A stretch of 33,393 nucleotides of DNA from Gemmatimonadota bacterium (GTDB lineage Bacteria; Latescibacterota; UBA2968; GCA-2709665). Where the stretch lies: NCBI GenBank assembly GCA_028874335.1, contig JAPPJY010000031.1, positions 1-33,393 of the forward strand, in the 5' to 3' direction. This document shows, one piece after another, positions 22,109-30,379 of the stretch (within the stretch, counting starts at the first letter, position 1; each line of letters starts with the position of its first letter). A program made the translations under genes and the position numbers. The notes beneath the pieces were generated by a model. The model made no database searches. It had not been told where the DNA came from and saw nothing but the letters and a program-made list of their open reading frames with translations.

Positions 22109-23224
22109 ATGGAACCCTTCGACCACCATCCTGCGCCGCGAGTGATCTTCGGGGAAGGCATGCTGGCGCAGCTTCCGGATCTGGCGGATGGACTGGATGG
22201 CGGTCGAATTCTGCTCGTGACCGATCCGGGGATCGTCAAAGCGGGCATCGCGGACAGGGCGCTGCGCTTGCTGCGGGGCGCGGGCCGCGACGTCCTCGTC
22301 TTCGACGACGTGGACGAGAACCCGACGACGGACCACGTGGACGCGGGTGTGGAGGCCGCCTCGGCGCACGGCGGGACCGGGCTGATCGTGGGCCTGGGCG
22401 GCGGCAGCGCGATGGATTGCGCCAAGGGCGTCAATTTCATCCTCACGAACGGCGGGCGCATGGAGGACTACCGCGGGATGGGCAGGGCGCGGCGTCCGAT
22501 GCTGCCGTCAATCGGCATACCGACCACCGCGGGTACAGGGAGCGAGGCCCAGTCCTTTGCGTTGATTTCCAGGCCGGATACCCACGAAAAGATGGCCTGC
22601 GGCGACCTCAAGGCGCGATTCCGCGGCGTCATTCTGGATCCGGAGCTCATCGCGAGCGCGCCGGGGCATGTGGTTGCCGCATCGGGAATCGATGCCATCG
22701 CCCATGCCGTGGAAAGCTGCGTGTGCACGCGGCGGAACCCGATGTCCGGAATGTACGCGCTGGAGGCGTGGCGCCTGCTCGCATCGGGATTCGAAGCCGC
22801 GCTGGCGCCGGCGTCCGGCGCGGAGGCCAGGGCCGCCATGCTTCTGGGCGCGCATTTCGCGGGGGCGGCGATTGAAAATGCCATGCTGGGCGCCGCCCAC
22901 GCCTGCGCCAATCCGCTGACGGCCCGTTACGGCATCACGCACGGCGTCGCGGTGGGGGTGATGCTTCCGCCGGTGATCCGGTTCAACGGGGAGACCGAGG
23001 GGGCGCGCTACGACGGGTTCGGGTTGACGCCCGGTGCGCTCGCGGAACGGATCGAACGATTCATGCGCGCGGCGAATCTGCCCCTGCGCCTTCGGGAATT
23101 GCGGGTTGAAGCGGAACGGCTCCCCGAACTGGCGTCGGATGCGGCGCGGGAGTGGACGGGTACGTTCAATCCGCGGCCGGTCCGGGAAATCGACTTTCTG
23201 GCGTTATATGAAGCCACGTATTGA
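22109..23224 (+). CDS. Iron-containing alcohol dehydrogenase
   Basis: This 371-aa group III alcohol dehydrogenase has GLGGGSAMD (95-103) and TTAGTGSE (139-146) for NAD(P) binding. The metal ligands are Asp195, His199 (DAIAHAVES), His264 (GAAHACANP) and His278 (GITHGVAV). This set is complete, so the enzyme should be active with Fe or Zn. It begins 10 bp after the reductase gene. In this place it most likely turns the aldehyde made by the two previous enzymes into a primary alcohol, or works in the reverse direction. The following beta-propeller gene overlaps its 3' end by 17 bp. Confidence 0.9.
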   Translation: MEPFDHHPAPRVIFGEGMLAQLPDLADGLDGGRILLVTDPGIVKAGIADRALRLLRGAGRDVLVFDDVDENPTTDHVDAGVEAASAHGGTGLIVGLGGGSAMDCAKGVNFILTNGGRMEDYRGMGRARRPMLPSIGIPTTAGTGSEAQSFALISRPDTHEKMACGDLKARFRGVILDPELIASAPGHVVAASGIDAIAHAVESCVCTRRNPMSGMYALEAWRLLASGFEAALAPASGAEARAAMLLGAHFAGAAIENAMLGAAHACANPLTARYGITHGVAVGVMLPPVIRFNGETEGARYDGFGLTPGALAERIERFMRAANLPLRLRELRVEAERLPELASDAAREWTGTFNPRPVREIDFLALYEATY

Positions 23225-24365
23225 GTTTCACGCCCAGCGAAAAGCGACGTGCCGGCGGAACGTTTTTCTCGTTTTCTTTATCCTATGCGTACCGGTATCC
23301 GTCTGCGTGGCCGCCGAGACGTCCTGGCCGCGGTTCCGGGGCGATGCGCAATCCACGGGACTCGCGAAGGAACCGCTTCCCGACAGCCTGGTTGTCCTGT
23401 GGGCCGCCCGCGTGCCGGAAGGCATCGAGTCGACCGCGGCGATCCGGGATGGAACGGTTTTCGTTGGCGGGCTGGACGGAAATCTCTATGCGTTTGAGCT
23501 CGGCACCGGCGCGTTGAAATGGAAGTATTCCGCGAGCGGAGAGATAAAGTCTTCGCCGCTGGTGGCGGACAACGCCGTCTTCTTCGGTGATGGAGACGGC
23601 GGCTTCCACGCCGTGGACGCGTCATCCGGAAAGGGGTTGTGGACGTATCGGACGGGAGGAGAGATCATCTCATCCGCCGTGGCGCACGAAGGGCGAGTGA
23701 TCTTCGGTTCCTACGACCAATTCCTCTACTGTCTCGCAATCTCGGACGGGACCCTGGCGTGGAAGGTGGAGACGGAGGGCTACGTACATGGATCCCCGGC
23801 CCTTTGGGAAGGACGCGTACTTGTCGCCGGTTGCGACGGCCGGATGCGCATGGTGAACGCCGCCAGCGGGCGTGAAGATTCAAGGGTGGAGTTATTCGAT
23901 TACGTCGCGGCAAGTGTCGCCGTGCGCGGAAGAAGGGCGTACGCGGGTACTTTCGGAAACCAGGTTCTGGGCCTGGATCTGTCGAAAGCGAAAGTCCTGT
24001 GGCGGTACGAGCACCCGGATCGCAAATTTCCGTTCTACGCGTCTCCAGCGGTGACTGAAGAACACGTGATCGTCGCTGGGCGCGACAAAATGGTGCGCGC
24101 GCTGCGTCCGGACCACGGTGAGGTGATCTGGATACGCGCGTTTCGCTCCCGGCTGGATTCATCGCCCGTGATTGCGGGCAATCGGGTGTTTGTGGGCACC
24201 ACCGCCGGGAGGATTGTGGCGCTGGATCTGGATACCGGTGAGCCGGGATGGGAATTCCAGACCGGTTCGGGAGTACTGGCTTCGCCGAGCGTGGCCGGCG
24301 GCCGCCTTGTGATCGGAACGACGGACGGGGTTCTGTACTGTTTTGGAAGTGAGGAAAGGGAATGA
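23208..24365 (+). CDS. Exported PQQ-type beta-propeller protein 1
   Basis: The 385-residue protein carries a signal peptide (positive RRN, then VFLVFFILCVPVSVCVAA, cleavage near residue 36). The mature part starts WPRFRGDAQSTGLA, the usual opening of PQQ-like propellers of planctomycete type. Blades repeat A-x-D-x-x-TG-x-x-x-W-type strands: FELGTGALKWKY, VDASSGKGLWTY, ISDGTLAWK, LDLDTGEPGWEF. There is no evidence for bound quinone; many such proteins are scaffolds. ATG 23208 overlaps the dehydrogenase stop and lacks a clear ribosome site, so translation is probably coupled. The radical SAM start overlaps its stop by four bases. Confidence 0.8.
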   Translation: MKPRIEFHAQRKATCRRNVFLVFFILCVPVSVCVAAETSWPRFRGDAQSTGLAKEPLPDSLVVLWAARVPEGIESTAAIRDGTVFVGGLDGNLYAFELGTGALKWKYSASGEIKSSPLVADNAVFFGDGDGGFHAVDASSGKGLWTYRTGGEIISSAVAHEGRVIFGSYDQFLYCLAISDGTLAWKVETEGYVHGSPALWEGRVLVAGCDGRMRMVNAASGREDSRVELFDYVAASVAVRGRRAYAGTFGNQVLGLDLSKAKVLWRYEHPDRKFPFYASPAVTEEHVIVAGRDKMVRALRPDHGEVIWIRAFRSRLDSSPVIAGNRVFVGTTAGRIVALDLDTGEPGWEFQTGSGVLASPSVAGGRLVIGTTDGVLYCFGSEERE

Positions 24366-25708
24366 GTACCCAGGTTCACGTCCCGGAGCCCGCGACCTCC
24401 AGGAAAGAATGGAGCGAAACAGCGGTCGGCAGCGTATTCGTGTCCAACTATCCGCCGTATTCATTCTGGAGTGAGGAACACAATCCGCGGGTTGAGGCGA
24501 TGTTACAGATCCCGGATCCGTCGGCGACGGACGTGCCGCTCGGACTGTATCTGCATATCCCGTTTTGCAGGAAACGGTGCAAGTTCTGCTATTTTCGCGT
24601 GTATACGGATCGCAACAGTTCCGAGATCCAGGTCTATCTGGATGCGCTGGCCAGAGAGGTGGAACGCTACGCCGGACTGCCCGGAATTGCCGGACGCACG
24701 CTGCAGTTCGTCTACTTCGGCGGGGGGACGCCCTCGTACATCAGCGTGAAACACCTGAAGGCGCTTGTGGACCGGCTGGAGGCCGTATTGCCGTGGGACG
24801 CCGCCGAAGAGGTCGCGTTCGAGTGCGAACCGGGCACGCTCACGCAGCCGAAGGTAGCGGCCATTCGCGAAATCGGCGTGACGCGACTGAGCCTGGGTCT
24901 GGAGAACCTGAATGACGAAATCCTGAGGGAGAACGGCCGGGCGCACGTGGGCAAAGAGATCTACCGGGCCATGGGCTGGGTGAAAACGCAGGCGTTCGAA
25001 CAGGTGAACGTGGACCTGATATCGGGGATGGTGGGCGAAACGTGGACGACGTGGAAGGAGACGGTGCAGGGCACGATTGATCTGGATCCCGACAGCGTGA
25101 CGATCTATCAGATGGAACTTCCGTTCAACACGACGTATTCGAAGGCGCTCCTGGACGGTAACGGCGTGACGGTTGCCGACTGGGAGACGAAGCGGGCGTG
25201 GCACGCCCACGCGATCGACGCGTTCGGTGACGCGGGCTATGAGATCTCGAGCGCCTATACGATGGTCAAGAAGGGTCGACCGAAGCGATTTGTCTACCGG
25301 GACGCACTGTGGCGGAGCGCGGACCTGATCGGCGCGGGCGTCGCTTCGTTTTCACACGTGGGCGGGATACACTTTCAGAATCACACGCAGTGGGACCCCT
25401 ATATCGACGCCTGTATGCAGGGGCGTCTGCCGCTGAACCGGTCCTTCGTTCCGACCCGCGAGGAACGCATGGTGCGGGAGATGATCCTGCAGCTCAAGCT
25501 TGGACGGATCGAGACCGGATATTTCAAAGCCAGATTCGAAGTGAATATCCTGGAGCGGTTTGGCGATGCCTACGCAAGACTCAGGGATGCCGGCATGCTG
25601 GAATTCGACGCGAAGGAGATCAGACTGACTCGCAACGGTCTGTTGCGGGTCGACCAGTTGCTGCCGGAGTTTTACGACAAAAAATACCGCAATTCGCGTT
25701 ATACATGA
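24362..25708 (+). CDS. HemN/HemW-like radical SAM enzyme
   Basis: The 448-aa enzyme has the radical SAM cluster motif PFCRKRCKFCYF (cysteines at 69, 73 and 76), followed by YFGGGTPS (118-125), typical of coproporphyrinogen-III-oxidase-like proteins. FECEPGTLT, RLSLGLENLND and VDLISGMVGET are HemN/HemW-type SAM-site segments, and the C-terminal HemN domain follows. The residue pattern CKFCYFRVYTD differs from classical HemW (CxYCDF). Related proteins outside heme metabolism methylate, cyclopropanate or decorate small molecules. Its place in this operon, without heme genes, favours such a role. It overlaps the propeller gene by ATGA. The substrate is unknown. Confidence 0.85.
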   Translation: MSTQVHVPEPATSRKEWSETAVGSVFVSNYPPYSFWSEEHNPRVEAMLQIPDPSATDVPLGLYLHIPFCRKRCKFCYFRVYTDRNSSEIQVYLDALAREVERYAGLPGIAGRTLQFVYFGGGTPSYISVKHLKALVDRLEAVLPWDAAEEVAFECEPGTLTQPKVAAIREIGVTRLSLGLENLNDEILRENGRAHVGKEIYRAMGWVKTQAFEQVNVDLISGMVGETWTTWKETVQGTIDLDPDSVTIYQMELPFNTTYSKALLDGNGVTVADWETKRAWHAHAIDAFGDAGYEISSAYTMVKKGRPKRFVYRDALWRSADLIGAGVASFSHVGGIHFQNHTQWDPYIDACMQGRLPLNRSFVPTREERMVREMILQLKLGRIETGYFKARFEVNILERFGDAYARLRDAGMLEFDAKEIRLTRNGLLRVDQLLPEFYDKKYRNSRYT

Positions 25709-25817
25709 GGCATGCCGAATATCACCGCTTCGCCCGTGATCCGGGTACATACTCGCTTCGCTACGATTTGGATACGTCTGTGTTCTGATTTCGCCCAAAT
25801 TAGTCTGGAGACTCGCC

Positions 25818-26087
25818 ATGACCGTGAACAAGCCAATCCGGGAAGATCGAATCGTTACTGACCCGCTGATATTGGCAGGGAAACCAACCGTAAAAGGTAC
25901 TCGAATTTCAGTGGAATTGATCATGGAATTGCTGGATGGGGGACGGAGCGAAGCCGACATCATTCGTATGTACTCGCACATTATACCTGAGGATATCCGA
26001 GCCTGTCGGGAGTATGCCGCTACCGGCGCGAAGTTGTCCAACGTGACCTGGACGGATATCGATGCCATTATGGATGGCAAACGGTAG
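25818..26087 (+). CDS. DUF433 antitoxin (VapB-like)
   Basis: This 89-residue protein of the DUF433 family has IVTDPLILAGKPTVKGTRISVELIMELL, the family-defining segment (shown here in parts: DPLILAGKP, KGTRISVELI), then IIRMYSHIIPEDIRACREYA, a predicted winged-helix-like DNA-binding unit. DUF433 proteins are antitoxins of DUF5615 PIN-like toxins. ATG 25818 follows GGAG. Its cognate toxin starts immediately after its stop but is truncated. Confidence 0.9.
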   Translation: MTVNKPIREDRIVTDPLILAGKPTVKGTRISVELIMELLDGGRSEADIIRMYSHIIPEDIRACREYAATGAKLSNVTWTDIDAIMDGKR

Positions 26088-26150
26088 ATGAGAATATTGG
26101 CTGATGAAAATATATCAGAGCAAGTTGTTATAGGGAGCACACCTGTCTAA
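26088..26150 (+). pseudogene. DUF5615 PIN-like toxin, truncated after 15 codons
   Basis: The frame begins at the base after the DUF433 stop with MRILADENISEQVVI, the typical N-terminus of DUF5615 toxins, including the first acidic residue of the PIN-like active site (ADEN). The next codons lead to TAA at 26148-26150, where a 91-bp dispersed repeat begins. About 85-95 residues are missing. The antitoxin is therefore an orphan, and the repeat is the probable cause of the truncation. Confidence 0.75.
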
Positions 26151-26239
26151 AAACGGATTTGATTAACTACGAAAATCGCGAAAATACGCGAAATAAATGG
26201 CTGGAAAGTCGTCCACAGCCATTGGCGAAACGTGTCGGT
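26149..26239 (+). repeat. Dispersed ~91-bp repeat, copy 1
   Basis: From AAAAACGG to GTGTCGGT this sequence recurs at 32980-33071 in the same orientation, with a few substitutions and a small insertion. It contains the string CGCGAAAATACGCGAAAT, typical of small dispersed intergenic repeats. It carries no gene. It interrupts the toxin gene here and lies downstream of the halogenase-like gene in the other copy. Confidence 0.75.
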
Positions 26240-26836
26240 CCTACTTTCGAGAAAACTGTCATGTCGAGGAGGGCGTCAGGCAGTCGATGTGTCCGCGCAC
26301 AAGTTCATCTACATACGGCATGCAATACATGTACAATCGAGAATACGGGAGATTCTTCGCTGCGCTGTGATTGAGCGATTGCTATTGGCGAAACGCTGAG
26401 CCCACACCTTCGCAGAGCATGTCATCCTGAGGAGGCCAGCGCGCTCAGAATGACATGTTTTAGAATTGTCATGCACGTGGCTTCTCGCTGTCATCCAGAG
26501 GACCTGCCCTGAGCGTGCGCGCATTGAGCTTGTCGAAATGTCGAAGGGTGCCCCCCGGCCGACGAAGGATCTACTGCAGCATCGGTTCATCCCGGTGCGA
26601 TTTGCACGTGGCGATACCTGAGAGGCAGTACGTCCGCCTGCAGCGCGGGACCGAAGCGGCGAAAGATGCTTCGACTCCGCTCAGAATGACATGCGATGCA
26701 ACAAACACCGACCGACGGCAACCTGGTTTCCGTAATCCGGGTCAGACCCGTACAAGATCCCGAATTGAAGCCACTTTTCGAACCAAATCTCTGAGAATCC
26801 CACGGTTCTTGGACAGGAGTGAATAGGGAGCCTATC
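26240..26836. other. Non-coding repeat-rich gap
   Basis: About 600 bp lie here without a credible gene. A hairpin with arms 26418-26431 and 26444-26457 (one mismatch) encloses a short loop; its right arm, CTCAGAATGACATG, recurs at 26680-26693. Other parts read CATTGGCGAAACG (twice, also at the 91-bp repeats). Small frames in this stretch look like repeat translation. No clear promoter for the following propeller gene was identified. Confidence 0.6.
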
Positions 26837-28051
26837 ATGAAATACATTTATTATGTTTCGATCTCTGTCCTGCTGTGCTTTTCTCCCGCTCGTGCGGATT
26901 GGTCCCAATGGCTGGGTCCCGACCGAACGGGTATTTCGACCGAAACGGGATTCCTGAAGACATGGCCGAAAGACGGGCCTGACGTTCTGTGGAAGAAGAA
27001 TCTGGGCGTTGGGTTTTCAGGAATCTCGGTGGCCGATGGCCGGGTATTCACCATGTTTGCGGAGGGTGACGACGAGTTCGTCGTCTGTCTGAATGAGGAA
27101 TCGGGCGACGAAATCTGGCGGTTCAGGACGGGGGGCATGTTCGAGGAATGGCAGGGAGGCGACGTTCCCCGGTCGCAGCCGACGGTAGACGGCAAACGGG
27201 TCTACGTCCTCGGCGCAGAGGGGACGCTGTACGCACTGAAGGCGGAAAACGGGGATACGACCTGGACGGTGGACCTGGTCGACGGACTTGGCGGCCGGTT
27301 TCCGCGGTTCGGGTTTTCGACTTCGCCCCTGGTGGAAGGCGACCTCCTTTTCCTGGAGGCGGCGACGCGCAACGGTACGTTTCTGGCGCTCCGAAGGAAC
27401 GACGGTAAAGTCGCCTGGGCTTCCCAGAAGGACGTGGCTTCGTATTCATCGCCGATCGCCGTGGATCTCGCCGGCGCGCGTCAGGTCATCTATTTCTCGG
27501 GGCAGGCCGTGGTGGGGCTCTCGCCGGCGGACGGATCCCTATACTGGAGGTATCCCTGGAAGACGTCGTACGATCTGAACATCGCAACGCCGATCCTGGT
27601 ACCGCCGGACCAGGTCTTCATTTCCTCGGGCTACGACCATGGCGCGGCCCTGTTGCGAATCGAGGCAGGCAGCGACGGATTCTCGGCGACCCGGGTCTGG
27701 GAGAGCCGGCGGATGAAGAACCATTTCGGCACGTCCGTGTTGGTCGGGGACTATCTGTACGGATTCGATAACGCCATACTGAAGTGCATCGAAGCGCGGA
27801 CGGGGAAGGAGCAGTGGAAACATCGCGGGTATGGCAAGGGGGCGTTGATCTACGCCGACGGCCATCTCCTGCTGATGAGTGACAACGGAAGACTGGCCCT
27901 TGCAAAGGCAACGCCGGAAGGATTCGAGGAAAGGGCCGGCGCACAGGTGCTTTCCGGCCGAAGCTGGACGATGCCGACCCTGGCCAACGGCCGCGTGTTC
28001 GTCAGGGATATGCGGAAAATCGTCTGCCTGGATCTCCGGTCCGGTGGTTAG
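26837..28051 (+). CDS. Exported PQQ-type beta-propeller protein 2
   Basis: The 404-aa protein has a signal peptide (MKYIYYVSISVLLCFSPARA, cleavage after residue 20). The mature part begins DWSQWLGPDRTGIS and continues GVGFSGISVADGRVFTM, typical of PQQ-binding-like beta-propeller proteins of planctomycete type. Repeated blades are visible as DGKVAWASQKD, SGDEIWRF, NGDTTWTVD and ARTGKEQWKH. ATG 26837 follows AGGGAG. It stands alone between a repeat-rich gap and the TonB receptor gene. Its relation to propeller 1 is only at family level. Function is unknown; a periplasmic scaffold or dehydrogenase-like role is possible. Confidence 0.8.
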   Translation: MKYIYYVSISVLLCFSPARADWSQWLGPDRTGISTETGFLKTWPKDGPDVLWKKNLGVGFSGISVADGRVFTMFAEGDDEFVVCLNEESGDEIWRFRTGGMFEEWQGGDVPRSQPTVDGKRVYVLGAEGTLYALKAENGDTTWTVDLVDGLGGRFPRFGFSTSPLVEGDLLFLEAATRNGTFLALRRNDGKVAWASQKDVASYSSPIAVDLAGARQVIYFSGQAVVGLSPADGSLYWRYPWKTSYDLNIATPILVPPDQVFISSGYDHGAALLRIEAGSDGFSATRVWESRRMKNHFGTSVLVGDYLYGFDNAILKCIEARTGKEQWKHRGYGKGALIYADGHLLLMSDNGRLALAKATPEGFEERAGAQVLSGRSWTMPTLANGRVFVRDMRKIVCLDLRSGG

Positions 28052-28068
28052 CGTCTAACATTGAGACT

Positions 28069-28201
28069 TCGAGGAGAGAGGAAAGAGGAGTGAGGAGTGA
28101 GAAACGACATAAAACAGATCGGGAAACGCGAAAGCAAAGAGGAGTGATAGGCCTTTGACTCGTCTTCTCTCTTTTCTCACTACTCTTCACTCTCTCCTCG
28201 A
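28069..28201. repeat. Imperfect inverted repeat, purine/pyrimidine-rich
   Basis: Arms of 12 bp at 28069-28080 and 28190-28201 are perfect inverted repeats (TCGAGGAGAGAG). They continue imperfectly inwards as GAGGAGTGAGGAGTG-type purine tracts facing pyrimidine tracts. They enclose about 100 bp without a gene. It is an intergenic repeat element or a long stem, just upstream of the TonB receptor. Confidence 0.6.
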
Positions 28202-28261
28202 CTCGTCTCCCTTGTTCCTGCGACGCAAGGTCGTCAGGACGTCCTGGTGAAAGGAATTCGA

Positions 28262-30379
28262 ATGTTGTTGCTTTTTCGAACGGGTTTGCTGACCGCCGTT
28301 TTTTTGGGTCTGGCTTTGAACACGGCGTTTTCTGCCGACGATGAGGCCGGCGAGGAAGCCGGCGATGACCTGCCGGTTTACGCAGGTGAAGAGATCGTGG
28401 TGACCGAGAGCAAGGAGAAAGTCGCCACGATCGGTTCCGTCGCCAGCAAGATCCCCGTACCTCTGAGTGAAACGCCCGCCAGCGTCAGCGTGGTCAACCG
28501 CGGGCTGATCGAACACCAGAGCGGCGTGGTCCTCGGCGACGCCCTTCGCAACGTAAGCGGCGTGAACGTTCAGACGGTGTTCGGCGTGACGGACTTTTTC
28601 GTGATTCGCGGATTCGACTCGCTTTCAAGCGGGCTGGTGCTGACGGACGGCGCTTCCGAGCCTGAGGCCACGTTTTACAATCTTTATAACCTCGACCGGG
28701 TGGAGGTGCTGAAGGGACCGGGCGCGTTTCTCTACGGCGGCAATCCGCTGTCCGGATCGGTGAATCTGAACCGGAAACAACCCGTCTTCAAGCGCATGCT
28801 TCAGGCCCGGGGTGCTTACGGACCCTATGGGAGCGTGAGAAGCAGCGTCGACGCCGGCTGGGGGGATCCGGCCCGCGGCGCGGCCGTGCGTTTCAACGGC
28901 CTCCGCGAGGTCTCCGACAACTACCGTGACGACAAGAGCAGCGGCATCTGGGCGTTGAACCCCGCCGTTACCGTGCGAAACGAAAGGACAACGGCCACGG
29001 CGAACTTCGAATACGTAACCAGCGAGTACAAGTCCGATTCGGGGTTGCCCGTCACCGGAGAGCAGCTGGCGGACGTGCCTCGGACCCGCTCCTATCAGTC
29101 CCCGTTCGATGTTTCGGACCAGGAGATTTATCGGGTGCGGATGGATGTTCAGACCCGGTTGTCTCCGCGGGTTACGCTGCGCAATAAGCTGTATTTTACG
29201 GATTTTTCCTGGGTCTCCAACGGTACGCTGTTCAACGGCGTGTATCCCAACGCCGCGGGAAGCCAGGACCTGGTCAGGACGCTGCTGCTCCTCGACGACC
29301 GGCAGAAGGTGCTGGGCAATCAGTCTGAGTTTGTGTTCTCGTTTGCCACGGGACAGGCGAGGCATACGCTGCTGGCGGGTCTGGAATTGATGCGGTGGCA
29401 GGACAGGTTTACGCTCGACGTCGCGGTTCTCCCGAATATTGATCTGTATGCGCCGGTCGAAACGGCCGCGCTGCCGTATTTCGTCGTACCGGGTCAGTCC
29501 CGCGCGGCCGATGCGACCAGCGGGGTTGTTGCGCCATTTGTCGTCGACCGGATCGTCTTTTCCGATTTCTTCCAGGCTTTCGCGGGCGTTCGCTTCGACC
29601 GGATCCGGTACGACGACCCGGTCACGTCGACGTCGAGAGCGTTCAACGAGTTGAGCCCGATGGCGGGTGTGGCGCTGAATCCCGCGGAGGACCTGACCCT
29701 CTACGCCAGCGCGGGCAAGGCCTTCGCGCCGCCGTCGAGCCTCGTCGCGGGGCCTCGGGACGTCGAATCGGCCACGCAGTTCGAGGCGGGCGCGAAGAAA
29801 TTCCTCGTCGACAACCGCCTTCACGCGTCACTGGCTGTCTTCGATCTGCGGAAATACGACATCGGAATCCCGGATGAGACCGGCGTGACCCGGCAGGACG
29901 GGGACCAGCGGTCGCGGGGCATGGAACTGGAAGTGATGGCGCGTCCCGGCGGCGGTTGCCACGTCTTTCTGACGTACGCGTATTCCGACGCGGAACTGAC
30001 ACGGTTTACGGAGATGTTGGCCGTACCCACGCCCACCGGGATGCAATTCCGCCACCTGGACCGGTCCGGCAACAGGCCGGCCTTCTCGCCTGGACATATT
30101 CTGAATATATGGAGCGCGCTCGGCTTCGACAGCGGCATCGAACTCGGATTGGGCGCCAGGTACGTCGGCAGCCAGTTTATCGCCGAGGACAATCAATACC
30201 GTATCGGCGGCGTGCTGACGTTTGACGCTTCGGCATCGTACACGTACGGGCATGCGACAATCAGGCTCAATGCCAGGAACCTGACCGATCGTGAGTACGA
30301 GACCCGCGGGTTCGGCGCGATGTCGGTGATTCCGGCGCCGCCTTTCGGCCTTTACGGCGCCGTACAGGTCGACCTGTGA
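28262..30379 (+). CDS. TonB-dependent receptor, siderophore-type
   Basis: This 705-residue outer-membrane receptor has a signal peptide at 1-24 (LLTAVFLGLALNTAFSA). The TonB box lies around 43-50 (EEIVVTES). The plug domain (about 64-170) has TPASVSVVNRGLI, FVIRGFDS and VEVLKGPGAFLYGG, which are hallmark segments of FhuA/FecA-like siderophore receptors. A beta-barrel follows and ends in GLYGAVQVDL, matching the usual terminal strand. It probably imports an iron chelate, a vitamin or another bulky molecule. ATG 28262 with AAAGGA is preferred over GTG 28247. It overlaps the PaaK-like gene by four bases. No Fur-box-like sequence was recognised. Confidence 0.9.
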   Translation: MLLLFRTGLLTAVFLGLALNTAFSADDEAGEEAGDDLPVYAGEEIVVTESKEKVATIGSVASKIPVPLSETPASVSVVNRGLIEHQSGVVLGDALRNVSGVNVQTVFGVTDFFVIRGFDSLSSGLVLTDGASEPEATFYNLYNLDRVEVLKGPGAFLYGGNPLSGSVNLNRKQPVFKRMLQARGAYGPYGSVRSSVDAGWGDPARGAAVRFNGLREVSDNYRDDKSSGIWALNPAVTVRNERTTATANFEYVTSEYKSDSGLPVTGEQLADVPRTRSYQSPFDVSDQEIYRVRMDVQTRLSPRVTLRNKLYFTDFSWVSNGTLFNGVYPNAAGSQDLVRTLLLLDDRQKVLGNQSEFVFSFATGQARHTLLAGLELMRWQDRFTLDVAVLPNIDLYAPVETAALPYFVVPGQSRAADATSGVVAPFVVDRIVFSDFFQAFAGVRFDRIRYDDPVTSTSRAFNELSPMAGVALNPAEDLTLYASAGKAFAPPSSLVAGPRDVESATQFEAGAKKFLVDNRLHASLAVFDLRKYDIGIPDETGVTRQDGDQRSRGMELEVMARPGGGCHVFLTYAYSDAELTRFTEMLAVPTPTGMQFRHLDRSGNRPAFSPGHILNIWSALGFDSGIELGLGARYVGSQFIAEDNQYRIGGVLTFDASASYTYGHATIRLNARNLTDREYETRGFGAMSVIPAPPFGLYGAVQVDL

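Noticed and set aside
28052..28261. Fur-type operator before the TonB receptor
   Set aside because: No Fur-box-like repeat is seen, only the purine/pyrimidine inverted repeat.
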